Positions 9,326 through 16,936 of a stretch of 64,000 nucleotides of DNA are shown piece after piece. The stretch is from contig NZ_LWBP01000145.1 in assembly GCF_002078015.1 (NCBI RefSeq), forward strand, positions 87,182 to 151,181. The letters are read 5' to 3'. The DNA comes from Niastella populi (lineage in GTDB: Bacteria; Bacteroidota; Bacteroidia; Chitinophagales; Chitinophagaceae). A program made the position numbers and the translations under genes. How positions within the stretch are numbered: the first letter of the stretch is position 1; each line of letters starts with the position of its first letter. Under the pieces are notes generated by a model. That model searched no databases. It was not told where the DNA came from and saw nothing but the letters and a program-made list of their open reading frames with translations.

Positions 9326-9333
9326 TATCTTTG
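9326..9333 (+). promoter_or_regulatory. Bacteroidota -7 element (TATCTTTG) of ftsK
   Basis: Exact TAnnTTTG match ending 5 nt before the ftsK ATG, implying a leaderless or nearly leaderless mRNA. No clear -33 TTTG is seen. Confidence 0.6.
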
Positions 9334-9338
9334 CGACC

Positions 9339-11903
9339 ATGGCCAACCGCTTAAAAGCAGACAAAGCAGAAAAGAAAAAGCCAGCAAATCCGGAAAAGTT
9401 CAAACCTGAAAAAGAAGCTCAGGTTACGGTGAAACAATTGGTTAAGGACGAACGTACCCATAAGATAGCCGGTGCTTTCGCTTTATTAGTCAGCCTGTTC
9501 TTGTTTATTGCCTTTGCATCTTACCTGTTCACCTGGCGCGAAGACCAGGATAAAGTGTTCAGGGGAGCCGCTATTTTATTACCCGGTGAAGAAGTAAAAA
9601 CTACCAACCTGCTGGGTAACCTCGGCGCATATATTTCACATTTGTTCTTTTATAAAGGGTTTGGCGCCGCCTCCTTTATGTTCTGCAGCCTCTTTTTCGT
9701 AATAGGCGTAAATGCTTTGCTCGCTTCCAGAATATTCTCCCTCTGGCGCAACGTGCGCTACGTAATAGTAAGCCTGTTATTTTTCAGTGTGGTATTTGCT
9801 TTTATGTTCCGCGGCAGCGCATTTGCTTGGGGCGGAGCGGTAGGCGATATGTGCAGCGACTGGCTGGTGCGAATGATAGGCAGCGTTGGTACGGCGGCAT
9901 TACTGCTTGTGGCCGGACTGGCTTATATTATCTGGCGCTTTAATCCCGTGTTCAAAGCGCCTTCGTTGGGTAAAACAAAAACACCGGAGCCTGTAACTGC
10001 GATGGAAGGGGCAACATTGGTGGTTGCCAAAGAAGTTTTAAAGCCCGAAGTGATTAAAGAAACCGGCAATAAGCTCAAAGATGGCATGGGCGTGCTGAAA
10101 AAGGGACCTAAAGATCCGGATGAAGAAGTTGAAACAGACCTGCAACTGGTAGAAAAAGACGAACCGGTTGAAGAACACCCCGAAGATGTGGAAGAAGATA
10201 TAGAAGAGGAGGTGGAAGAGCCCGAAAAACCTGAAATTCCACTACAGGTTGAAACGCCTTCCGTTACCGGAAAAAATAAAAACAACAAACCGGCGCCTGA
10301 CCTCGAGCTTGAGATAAAATCGTATCCCGAAGTAAATGAGCCGGTGGATGTACCGGTTGAGGAAGTGCAACCGGAAGTAAAACCTGTAATTAACCAGGAA
10401 CCATACGATCCGTCGCTCGAGCTGCGTAATTATAAATTCCCCGGTCTCGATCTGCTCGAGCTGCATGGCAGCGAACGCATCATTCAGGACCCCGCCGAAC
10501 TGGAGACAAACAAGAACCAGATCATCAATACACTGAAGAATTACGATATCGATATTCAAAAGATCAGCGCCACCGTGGGGCCAACCGTAACGTTGTACGA
10601 AATAGTACCGGCTGCGGGGGTGCGCATTTCGCGGATCAAAAACCTGGAAGACGATATCGCGTTGAGCCTGGCGGCCCTTGGTATCCGGATCATTGCCCCT
10701 ATTCCGGGTAAGGGTACGGTAGGTATTGAGGTGCCCAATGTGAAAAAGACCGTGGTAAGTATGCGCAGTATGCTGTCATCGGAGAAATTCCAGAACAACA
10801 GTTTCAGCCTGCCGGTAGCCATAGGTAAAAAGATCGATAACGAAAACTTCATTGTTGACCTTACCACCATGCCGCACCTGCTGATGGCCGGTGCTACGGG
10901 CCAGGGTAAATCGGTTGGTTTGAACGCCATCCTGGTATCACTGCTGTATAAAAAACATCCATCGCAATTAAAGCTGGTACTGGTTGACCCCAAAAAGGTG
11001 GAGCTGAGCCTGTACCGCCATATTGAAACGCATTTTCTGGCCAAATTACCGGGCGAGGAAGAGGCGATCATCACCGACACCAAAAAGGTGATCCATACCC
11101 TGAACGCCCTGTGTATTGAAATGGACAACCGGTACGACCTGTTGAAGGAAGCCGGCGCCCGTAATATTCGCGAATACAACGAGAAATTCATAAAACGGAA
11201 GCTCAACCCGCAGAAAGGGCATCAGTTCCTGCCATTCATTGTGCTTGTAGTGGATGAGTTCGCCGACCTTATTATGACGGCCGGTAAGGAAGTGGAAATG
11301 CCGATTGCGCGGTTGGCGCAGCTGGCCCGTGCGGTAGGAATCCATTTGATCATCGCCACCCAGCGTCCATCGGTGAACATTATCACCGGTACCATCAAAG
11401 CCAACTTCCCGGTACGTATTGCCTTTAAAGTATCTTCAAAGATCGACTCCCGTACCATTCTCGATGCCGGCGGCGCCGAGCAGCTGATCGGTAAGGGCGA
11501 CATGCTTATTTCCTATAATGGTGAAATCACCCGCCTGCAATGCGCCTTTGTTGATACCCCCGAGGTAGACAGCATTTGCGAATGCATCGGCACCCAGGAA
11601 GGCTATCCCCAGGCATTCTTCCTGCCCGAATATGTTGATGAAAAGCAGTTCGAAGGCAAGGAACTTGACCTCGATGACCGCGATACCCTGTTCGAAAGTG
11701 CTGCCCGTATGATAGTGAACAGCCAGATGGGCTCAACCTCGTTGTTACAACGAAGGATGAAACTGGGTTACAACCGGGCAGGCCGGTTGATGGACCAGTT
11801 GGAAGCTGCCGGTATCGTAGGGCCCAGCCAGGGAAGCAAGGCACGGGATGTGCTTATAAAAACTGAGGCCGATCTGGATCAGCTGCTGGCCGATATAATT
11901 TAA
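9339..11903 (+). CDS. ftsK: DNA translocase FtsK
   Basis: The 854-residue septal DNA pump resolves and segregates chromosome termini at division. The N-terminus holds about four transmembrane helices (residues 45-205). An acidic, Glu/Pro-rich linker follows (about 260-350). The RecA-like motor has Walker A GATGQGKS near 518-525 and Walker B IVLVVDEFADL near 632. The C-terminus (about 795-854) is a winged-helix gamma domain for reading polar motifs. The length is typical for Bacteroidota FtsK. The ATG lies 5 nt after a -7 promoter element. It is followed by lolA, which has its own promoter. Confidence 0.96.
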   Translation: MANRLKADKAEKKKPANPEKFKPEKEAQVTVKQLVKDERTHKIAGAFALLVSLFLFIAFASYLFTWREDQDKVFRGAAILLPGEEVKTTNLLGNLGAYISHLFFYKGFGAASFMFCSLFFVIGVNALLASRIFSLWRNVRYVIVSLLFFSVVFAFMFRGSAFAWGGAVGDMCSDWLVRMIGSVGTAALLLVAGLAYIIWRFNPVFKAPSLGKTKTPEPVTAMEGATLVVAKEVLKPEVIKETGNKLKDGMGVLKKGPKDPDEEVETDLQLVEKDEPVEEHPEDVEEDIEEEVEEPEKPEIPLQVETPSVTGKNKNNKPAPDLELEIKSYPEVNEPVDVPVEEVQPEVKPVINQEPYDPSLELRNYKFPGLDLLELHGSERIIQDPAELETNKNQIINTLKNYDIDIQKISATVGPTVTLYEIVPAAGVRISRIKNLEDDIALSLAALGIRIIAPIPGKGTVGIEVPNVKKTVVSMRSMLSSEKFQNNSFSLPVAIGKKIDNENFIVDLTTMPHLLMAGATGQGKSVGLNAILVSLLYKKHPSQLKLVLVDPKKVELSLYRHIETHFLAKLPGEEEAIITDTKKVIHTLNALCIEMDNRYDLLKEAGARNIREYNEKFIKRKLNPQKGHQFLPFIVLVVDEFADLIMTAGKEVEMPIARLAQLARAVGIHLIIATQRPSVNIITGTIKANFPVRIAFKVSSKIDSRTILDAGGAEQLIGKGDMLISYNGEITRLQCAFVDTPEVDSICECIGTQEGYPQAFFLPEYVDEKQFEGKELDLDDRDTLFESAARMIVNSQMGSTSLLQRRMKLGYNRAGRLMDQLEAAGIVGPSQGSKARDVLIKTEADLDQLLADII

Positions 11904-11990
11904 GAAGTTAGAACTTTGTTAATGTGATTTTAAAATACAACCCCCATTAACATTTCACGTCTTATTATTGCCGCTAAAGGTTATAACCAA

Positions 11991-11998
11991 TATCTTTG
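11991..11998 (+). promoter_or_regulatory. -7 element (TATCTTTG) of lolA
   Basis: TAnnTTTG match 25 nt before the lolA ATG, with a partial -33 box (ATTG, 11967-11970) about 20 nt upstream. Confidence 0.6.
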
Positions 11999-12023
11999 CG
12001 GCCTTTACAAAAGCATTCATATA

Positions 12024-12677
12024 ATGAAAAGCCTAATTGTATTAATTTCTACATATTTCATAGCTACCCTAAGTTTTGCCCAACAAAGCGACCCCGCCGC
12101 CAAAAAAGTTTTGGATGCGGTAAGCGCGAAGTTCAAGACCTTTAAAGCGGTACAGGCCACCTTCACTTTTCAGAATGAAGACAATAAAGGCAATGTGCTG
12201 GGAACCAAAAAAGGTACTGCTTCACTCAAAGGCCCCCGCTACCGGGTAAGTTTTTCCGGAGCCAGCCAGGAGGTTTTTTGCGACGGCACCAATATCTGGA
12301 CGTACGATAAATCGGCCAACGAGGTAACTATCACCAAACCCGATAATTCGGCCAATACCATAACTCCGCAAAAGATCTTCTCTAACTTTTACGATAAGGA
12401 TTTCCTGTACAAGCTGAATGGCGATAAAATGGTAGGCAGGAAAAGAGTGCAGGAAATTGAAATGACCCCGGTTGATAAAACCAAACCATTTCACAAAGTA
12501 TACCTGCTGATCGACAAACAGAACAAAACGCTGTACAGCACCCGCGTACTTGATAAAGCGGGCAACGTAATGGTGTATACCATCAATACCATGAATGGCT
12601 CGGCCAACCTGCCCGATAACCTGTTTGTGTTCGATAAGAACAAATATCCCGGCGTAGAAGTGATAGATTTGCGATAG
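12024..12677 (+). CDS. lolA: LolA-family outer-membrane lipoprotein carrier protein
   Basis: The 217-residue product has a cleavable signal peptide (about 1-19, ending SFAQ) and an incomplete-barrel fold typical of LolA, with the conserved N-terminal pattern of Phe-rich strands (VQATFTF). It is predicted to ferry lipoproteins across the periplasm to the outer membrane, fitting a genome with many surface lipoproteins. In Bacteroidota lolA often follows ftsK, as here. It has its own promoter, and a strong terminator lies 33 nt after the stop codon. LolCDE and LolB are not in the window. Confidence 0.85.
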   Translation: MKSLIVLISTYFIATLSFAQQSDPAAKKVLDAVSAKFKTFKAVQATFTFQNEDNKGNVLGTKKGTASLKGPRYRVSFSGASQEVFCDGTNIWTYDKSANEVTITKPDNSANTITPQKIFSNFYDKDFLYKLNGDKMVGRKRVQEIEMTPVDKTKPFHKVYLLIDKQNKTLYSTRVLDKAGNVMVYTINTMNGSANLPDNLFVFDKNKYPGVEVIDLR

Positions 12678-12710
12678 AAAGCCCTAACCGTAATAACTAA
12701 ATTATTCTGG

Positions 12711-12740
12711 AGCCCCGGCAATGCCGGGGTTTTGCTTTTT
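12711..12740 (+). terminator. Rho-independent terminator of lolA
   Basis: Stem CCCCGGC/GCCGGGG (12713-12729) with a short loop, followed by TTTTGCTTTTT. Confidence 0.92.
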
Positions 12741-12744
12741 AGGA

Positions 12745-12946
12745 TTTTCATATGAAAACGGTGCGTTTTCATATGATTTTGTACCATTTTCATATGAAAA
12801 TGATGTGTTTTCATATGATCAGATACCATTTTCATATGAAAACAGTACGCTACCATATGATTTGATACCATTTTCATATGAAAAAGGTATGTTTTCATAT
12901 GATTTTATACCATTTTGATATGAAAACTGTCCGTTTTCGGATGATT
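12745..12946. repeat. phased palindrome array: ten CATATG-type sites at exact 21-bp spacing
   Basis: The hexamer CATATG occurs at 12749, 12770, 12791, 12812, 12833, 12854, 12875 and 12896, followed by the degenerate copies GATATG at 12917 and CGGATG at 12938: ten sites, each exactly 21 bp from the next. Most sit in TTTTCATATG followed by AAAA or ATTTT, alternating so that the larger unit is 42 bp. T- and A-tracts recur every 10-11 bp, so the array is expected to be intrinsically curved, with all palindromes on one helical face. It lies downstream of the lolA terminator and beyond the 3' end of ubiX (convergent genes), so it is not a promoter. It is not CRISPR-like. Confidence 0.95.
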
Positions 12947-13000
12947 TAAGGTGAATATCATTTATGGAAAGCTCACTGAGATATGTTCCTTATTAATTCT

Positions 13001-13570
13001 TCATTTCTCATTTTCGCCTCCCCACCGGTAGGTACTTATATCCAGTCCCGCCAGGTCAAGCACCCGGTCGGTAACGGTGGCAACCGCTTCTTCAATGGTG
13101 GCCGGGCGGCTGTAGAAGGAGGGGGTGGCCGGGCAAATTATTCCACCAGCCAGGGTAACCGTTTCCATGTTGCGGATATGCACCAGGTTATAAGGTGTAT
13201 CGCGCACCACGCAAATCAATTTCCGGCGTTCTTTCAAAACCACATCGGCGGCGCGCGAAATAAGATCGCTCGAAACCCCGGTAGCAATGCGGCCAAGGGT
13301 GCCCATAGAGCAGGGGGCAATGATCATGGTATTATAACGGCCCGAACCGGAGGCGAAGGGCGCGGTGAAGTCTTTGGTTGAATAGAATGTAACGGGGTAT
13401 TGGGTGTAATCGGTATTGCCCAGTTCGGTTTCCCAAACCTGTTTGGCGTTATCGGTCATAACCACCCCAACATCCTGCCATTGTTGTTTAATGGTCAGCA
13501 ACTTTTCAATCAGTAACCGGGCGTAAATACTGCCACTGGCGCCGGTAATGGCCAACACTATTTTGTGCAT
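13001..13570 (-). CDS. ubiX: UbiX-type flavin prenyltransferase
   Basis: The 189-residue flavoprotein makes prenylated FMN, the cofactor of UbiD-type decarboxylases. The N-terminal ITGASGSIYA is the Rossmann-like FMN/prenyl-phosphate-binding signature; APCSMGTLGRIA in the middle and RDTPYNLVHIRNM in the C-terminal half are also family hallmarks. Length matches UbiX. No ubiD lies in the window, so the decarboxylase partner is elsewhere. It is divergent from the thioredoxin-like gene with only 39 nt between start codons; a TATTTTTG element on the minus strand in that gap is a plausible -7 box. Confidence 0.92.
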   Translation of the reverse strand: MHKIVLAITGASGSIYARLLIEKLLTIKQQWQDVGVVMTDNAKQVWETELGNTDYTQYPVTFYSTKDFTAPFASGSGRYNTMIIAPCSMGTLGRIATGVSSDLISRAADVVLKERRKLICVVRDTPYNLVHIRNMETVTLAGGIICPATPSFYSRPATIEEAVATVTDRVLDLAGLDISTYRWGGENEK

Positions 13571-13609
13571 GGAAATGACTTAATTTTAGGTTATTAAACA
13601 AAAATACAG

Positions 13610-14179
13610 ATGCAAACATTGAAAATGTGTCTTTTGTTTTGCTGGGTAGTTGTTTTTTCATGCGGCGAAAAGCCTGCGGTAAACGCAGATAAAGGGAACT
13701 GGGGGAAGAAGAAGGAAGGTGCCGCGGCGGAAAAACTGAAGTGGATGAGCCTCGACGATGCAGCGGCCTCGCTGAAAACCGAAAAGCGCCCTGTGTTGAT
13801 CGATCTGTATACCGACTGGTGCGGCTGGTGTAAGGTAATGGACAGGAAAACCTATGGCAACAAGAACGTGACCAGTTACGTGCAGCAGAAATTTTACCCG
13901 GTTAAGTTTGATGCCGAAGGCCGTAAATCAATTACCTGGAATGGTAAGACCTATGACTTCAATACACGCCATAAAACACATGATTTTGCTATTTATCTTA
14001 CCAACGGTCAATTGAGTTACCCCACTACCGTTTTCATTCCCGCCGATGGCGAACCACAGGCAATTCCCGGTTTTCTGGCCCCCAATGAATTTGAGCTTTT
14101 AGCCAGATATTTCGGCGAAGGCAAGTTTGGCAAAGTGCCATTTGATGAATACCGGAAGGGATTTAAGTCGAGCTGGTAG
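13610..14179 (+). CDS. thioredoxin-fold lipoprotein with WCGWC active site
   Basis: The 189-residue product carries a lipobox (VFSC, Cys18), so it should be anchored in the envelope facing the periplasm. The redox motif is WCGWC (Cys71, Cys74), and SYPTT supplies the cis-Pro (Pro138). The sequence between them (ITWNGKTYDFN) is longer than in classical thioredoxin, resembling thioredoxin_7/DUF255-like proteins. It is probably a thiol-disulfide reductase or a thiol sensor; the substrate is unknown. It is transcribed alone, divergently from ubiX. Confidence 0.82.
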   Translation: MQTLKMCLLFCWVVVFSCGEKPAVNADKGNWGKKKEGAAAEKLKWMSLDDAAASLKTEKRPVLIDLYTDWCGWCKVMDRKTYGNKNVTSYVQQKFYPVKFDAEGRKSITWNGKTYDFNTRHKTHDFAIYLTNGQLSYPTTVFIPADGEPQAIPGFLAPNEFELLARYFGEGKFGKVPFDEYRKGFKSSW

Positions 14180-14570
14180 AAGGGTGACCGGAGTTTATTA
14201 TAAAATAAATCAATTCGATCTTATGGCATGGCGCCTGGAAATGACCGTTGCGAAGTATATGATCAATGTTATGTATTCATTAAGCTCAAATACATAAAGA
14301 TGTAAATAGGTAAGGTTTCTGAAACAAAATACTTTACATGTATTTTATAGGAATGTATTGTTGATTGAAGAAATTGAAAATTGAAACGGTTACCTGACAA
14401 AAGATAAGTATATAATTAAATAATATATTAGTGCAAACGGTTGCGTTTATTATTCAGATAATTAAAATGGACCTAAATTTGATTTATTTTCGTGTTGACT
14501 TTAATCAATTATTGAAACCAGACAGTAAAAATACCAGATAGATACGCCCTATACTTTGAGATTTTCATAC
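14180..14570. other. AT-rich non-coding stretch
   Basis: No credible ORF, terminator or repeat was recognised. The base composition is markedly more AT-rich than that of the flanking genes. Confidence 0.5.
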
Positions 14571-14578
14571 TATATTTG
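14571..14578 (+). promoter_or_regulatory. -7 element (TATATTTG) of a possible small RNA
   Basis: Exact TAnnTTTG match about 50 nt upstream of a strong terminator, with no ORF in between. A -33 TTTG at the normal spacing is not seen. Confidence 0.35.
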
Positions 14579-14584
14579 AATTTT

Positions 14585-14653
14585 CATAGGATAAGGTTTA
14601 ATGGTTAATGGTATTTGATTAGTGCAGCCTCCCCTCCGGGAGGCTATTTTTTT
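14585..14653 (+). ncRNA. candidate short non-coding transcript ending in a terminator
   Basis: About 70 nt from the predicted transcription start (after TATATTTG) to a textbook terminator: 8-bp perfect stem AGCCTCCC/GGGAGGCT (14626-14645), CTCC loop, then ATTTTTTT. The upstream gene ends about 450 nt earlier, and the downstream gene is on the opposite strand, so the terminator serves no obvious gene. The start is inferred from the promoter element only. Confidence 0.35.
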
Positions 14654-14674
14654 GCACCTACCTCAGCTTTTGGC

Positions 14675-15121
14675 CTATTTGAACGACTTGATATTGGTAA
14701 TAGCAAGATTGGTGAAGTCAATTTCTATGGTAGGAATGAAGGTACCGGGCACAAATTCATCTGAATGCCCTAATTTATAGCGCAGTTTATTGCTATGCCG
14801 CTTATTGATGAACATAAGATCGTTGAAAACATCGTTGTATAAACCAAGGCAGTAAATGGTAATGTAGTATCGGCCTTCGGGCACTTTGGGAATGGTGAAC
14901 ATGTTATCCCTGGGGTAGTAGATATTCTTAACAACGCCGGCCCCGGTATGATCATAGCGGTCGAAAATGACCAATACAGAGTCAACCCGCGGATTATTCG
15001 CTTTCCGGGGGTGAAGCCGTATTTGTACATTCACACTGTCGGTAAGTCTTTTATATTGTGCGTTTGCCGTATCAGCTGTAAACAGCATGAACAGCATGGT
15101 CAGCACACAGACCGCTTTCAT
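14675..15121 (-). CDS. small secreted protein of unknown function
   Basis: The 148-residue product has a signal peptide (cleavage near TANAQ). The mature part is strand-rich with short Gly/Pro turns (GRYYITIYCLGLY), suggesting a single beta-sandwich domain of the kind used in Bacteroidota surface proteins. I do not recognise the family. It stands alone: a candidate sRNA terminator on the opposite strand lies 22 nt beyond its stop, and the serine palmitoyltransferase gene upstream ends at its own terminator. Confidence 0.6.
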   Translation of the reverse strand: MKAVCVLTMLFMLFTADTANAQYKRLTDSVNVQIRLHPRKANNPRVDSVLVIFDRYDHTGAGVVKNIYYPRDNMFTIPKVPEGRYYITIYCLGLYNDVFNDLMFINKRHSNKLRYKLGHSDEFVPGTFIPTIEIDFTNLAITNIKSFK

Positions 15122-15276
15122 AGATATTGATATTAGGGTGCCGGAATAAAATTCACTTCATGCTTAGTGTTTTTTCTACGTCTTTTTACTATTGAAAACC
15201 ATTGAACTCTAATAGGTAATAACGCTTATTCATATATTTTCTTATTTATGCGGTTACCAGTTTAGGCATTTTGGCC

Positions 15277-15312
15277 AAAAAAAATCCCGTTCGGGCTCAG
15301 CCGGAACGGGAT
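15277..15312 (-). terminator. Rho-independent terminator of the serine palmitoyltransferase gene
   Basis: Read on the minus strand: stem ATCCCGTTC/GAACGGGAT (15304-15312 and 15284-15292) followed by a T run (15277-15283). Confidence 0.9.
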
Positions 15313-15371
15313 GCATTAATTTTCAATATGTTGTCAACTTTGACCCAATGTAAACCCGGGCAAAGTTATTA

Positions 15372-16628
15372 TCAGGCCTCAGCCATATCGGGGATTGCAG
15401 ATACTTTATAAGCGCCTGCATCCAGCTTTTGTTTGGTATCGGAGAACGCTTCCAGTGTTTTCTGGATATCCTCATCGGTATGCACCGCCGTAGGAATTAA
15501 ACGGTAAATAATGTGGCCTTTCGGAATTACCGGGTAAACTACGATAGAACAGAAAATACCGTAGTTCTCGCGCAGGTCCATCACCATCGCTGTTGCTTCT
15601 TCAACTCCGCCGTTCATGTACACAGGAGTAACTACCGAATCGGTCTTACCGATATCGAAACCTCTTTCTTTCAGGCCTTTTTGCAGTTTGGCAGCCACAT
15701 CCCACAGCTTGTTCTTCAACTCGGGACGGGTCATCAGCAGTTCAAGGCGCTTCAGGTTACCAATAACCAGCGGCATAGGTAAACTTTTAGCGAAGATCTG
15801 GCTGCGAATGTTATAGCGGATATAATCGATGATAGATTTAGGACCGGCGATAAATGCGCCGATAGAGGCCATTGATTTGGCGAATGTAGAAAAGTACAGG
15901 TCAATATCATCCTGAACGCCCTGTTCTTCACCGGCGCCGGCGCCTGTTTTGCCCAGGGTGCCAAAGCCATGCGCATCATCGACCAGCAGCCTGAATTCGT
16001 ATTTCTTTTTCAGTGCAACAATTTCTTTCAGTTTGCCCTGATCGCCGCCCATTCCAAAAACCCCTTCGGTAATAACCAGAATGCCACCGGCTTTTTGTTT
16101 TTCGATCAGCGCGGTTGCGCGTTGCAGCTGTTTTTCAAAATCTTCTATGTCATTGTGTTTGAAAACATACCGGTGACCGGGATGCAAACGAACCCCGTCT
16201 ATAATACAGGCATGGCTTTCAGCATCATATACGATAATGTCGTGACGGCTGCACAATACATCGATAAGGCTTACCATGCCCTGGTAACCAAAATTTACTA
16301 AAATAGCATCTTCTTTCGATTCAAAAGCGGCCAGCTTTTTTTCCAGCAACTCATGGTTGTTTGAGTTTCCGCTCATCATACGGGCGCCCATTGGTAAAGC
16401 TAATCCGTATTGAGCAGCGCCTTCAGTATCGGCTTTCCGCACTTCGGGATGATTCGCTAACCCCAGATAATTGTTCAGACTCCACACGATCATATCCTTC
16501 CCCCTGAACTTCATTCTGCTCCCGATCTCGCCTTCCAGTTTAGGAAACGCAAAATAACCATGCGCTCTTTCACGATGTTGACCTAATGGACCTTGATTTT
16601 TTAGTAATCTTTCAAAAATATCTGCCAT
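15372..16628 (-). CDS. spt: serine palmitoyltransferase (alpha-oxoamine synthase family)
   Basis: The 418-residue PLP enzyme condenses L-serine with an acyl-CoA to 3-ketodihydrosphingosine, the first step of sphingolipid synthesis, a hallmark of many Bacteroidota. The PLP lysine is Lys251 in FAKSMASIG; Asp217 and His220 in VDDAHGFG and His139 in ESHAC complete the cofactor site. The nearest alternative is 8-amino-7-oxononanoate synthase or 2-amino-3-ketobutyrate ligase, but there is no biotin or threonine gene nearby. ATG 16628 is preferred over a 72-codon upstream extension, which lacks homology-like character and would run through the promoter. Confidence 0.87.
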   Translation of the reverse strand: MADIFERLLKNQGPLGQHRERAHGYFAFPKLEGEIGSRMKFRGKDMIVWSLNNYLGLANHPEVRKADTEGAAQYGLALPMGARMMSGNSNNHELLEKKLAAFESKEDAILVNFGYQGMVSLIDVLCSRHDIIVYDAESHACIIDGVRLHPGHRYVFKHNDIEDFEKQLQRATALIEKQKAGGILVITEGVFGMGGDQGKLKEIVALKKKYEFRLLVDDAHGFGTLGKTGAGAGEEQGVQDDIDLYFSTFAKSMASIGAFIAGPKSIIDYIRYNIRSQIFAKSLPMPLVIGNLKRLELLMTRPELKNKLWDVAAKLQKGLKERGFDIGKTDSVVTPVYMNGGVEEATAMVMDLRENYGIFCSIVVYPVIPKGHIIYRLIPTAVHTDEDIQKTLEAFSDTKQKLDAGAYKVSAIPDMAEA

Positions 16629-16675
16629 AATATGGATTTTATTAATAGGGTTATTGCTGTTTTTGGCGAATGGCG

Positions 16676-16683
16676 CAAAGGTA
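16676..16683 (-). promoter_or_regulatory. -7 element (TACCTTTG) of the serine palmitoyltransferase gene
   Basis: TAnnTTTG on the minus strand (CAAAGGTA on plus), giving a leader of about 40 nt. This fixes the start at 16628, because the longer frame would begin upstream of the promoter. Confidence 0.6.
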
Positions 16684-16914
16684 GCGTTTTTAACGGTTTG
16701 ATAACCTTGCCCGCATGGTTTAATGCCCGCCCCGCAGAACGAATTCGTTGCGCCGGCGTTGTTTGCATAAACGGATATTGGAAGCGAATATTTGAAGCAA
16801 ATAGCTAAAAGTTTAAAAAAACGGCCATTCAAACAAATTAGCAATCAAACTATTAAGCAATCGTTTGTGTTTGTTATTTTATGAAATTTTAATGTTGGGG
16901 TTTGAGCAGCCGGT

Positions 16915-16922
16915 TATCTTTG
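16915..16922 (+). promoter_or_regulatory. -7 element (TATCTTTG) of pafA
   Basis: TAnnTTTG match 14 nt before the pafA ATG; a TTG at 16895-16897 is a possible -33 box (spacing 17). The 308-bp gap between the divergent spt and pafA starts holds only these promoters. Confidence 0.6.
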
Positions 16923-16936
16923 CCAAAACTTTTTTA

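Noticed and set aside
12721..12918. Open frame encoding FSYENG/FSYD-type heptapeptide repeats across the 21-bp array
   Set aside because: The frame is open because 21 is divisible by 3 and the array lacks stops. Its ATG lies in the loop of the lolA terminator, and the minus strand is open as well, so it is a by-product of the DNA repeat.
12745..12946. CRISPR array
   Set aside because: The period is only 21 bp, the sites are palindromes, and there are no 30-40 bp unique spacers, leader or cas genes.
16629..16844. N-terminal extension of the serine palmitoyltransferase
   Set aside because: It would run through the TACCTTTG promoter element and has no family character; the start was set to 16628.
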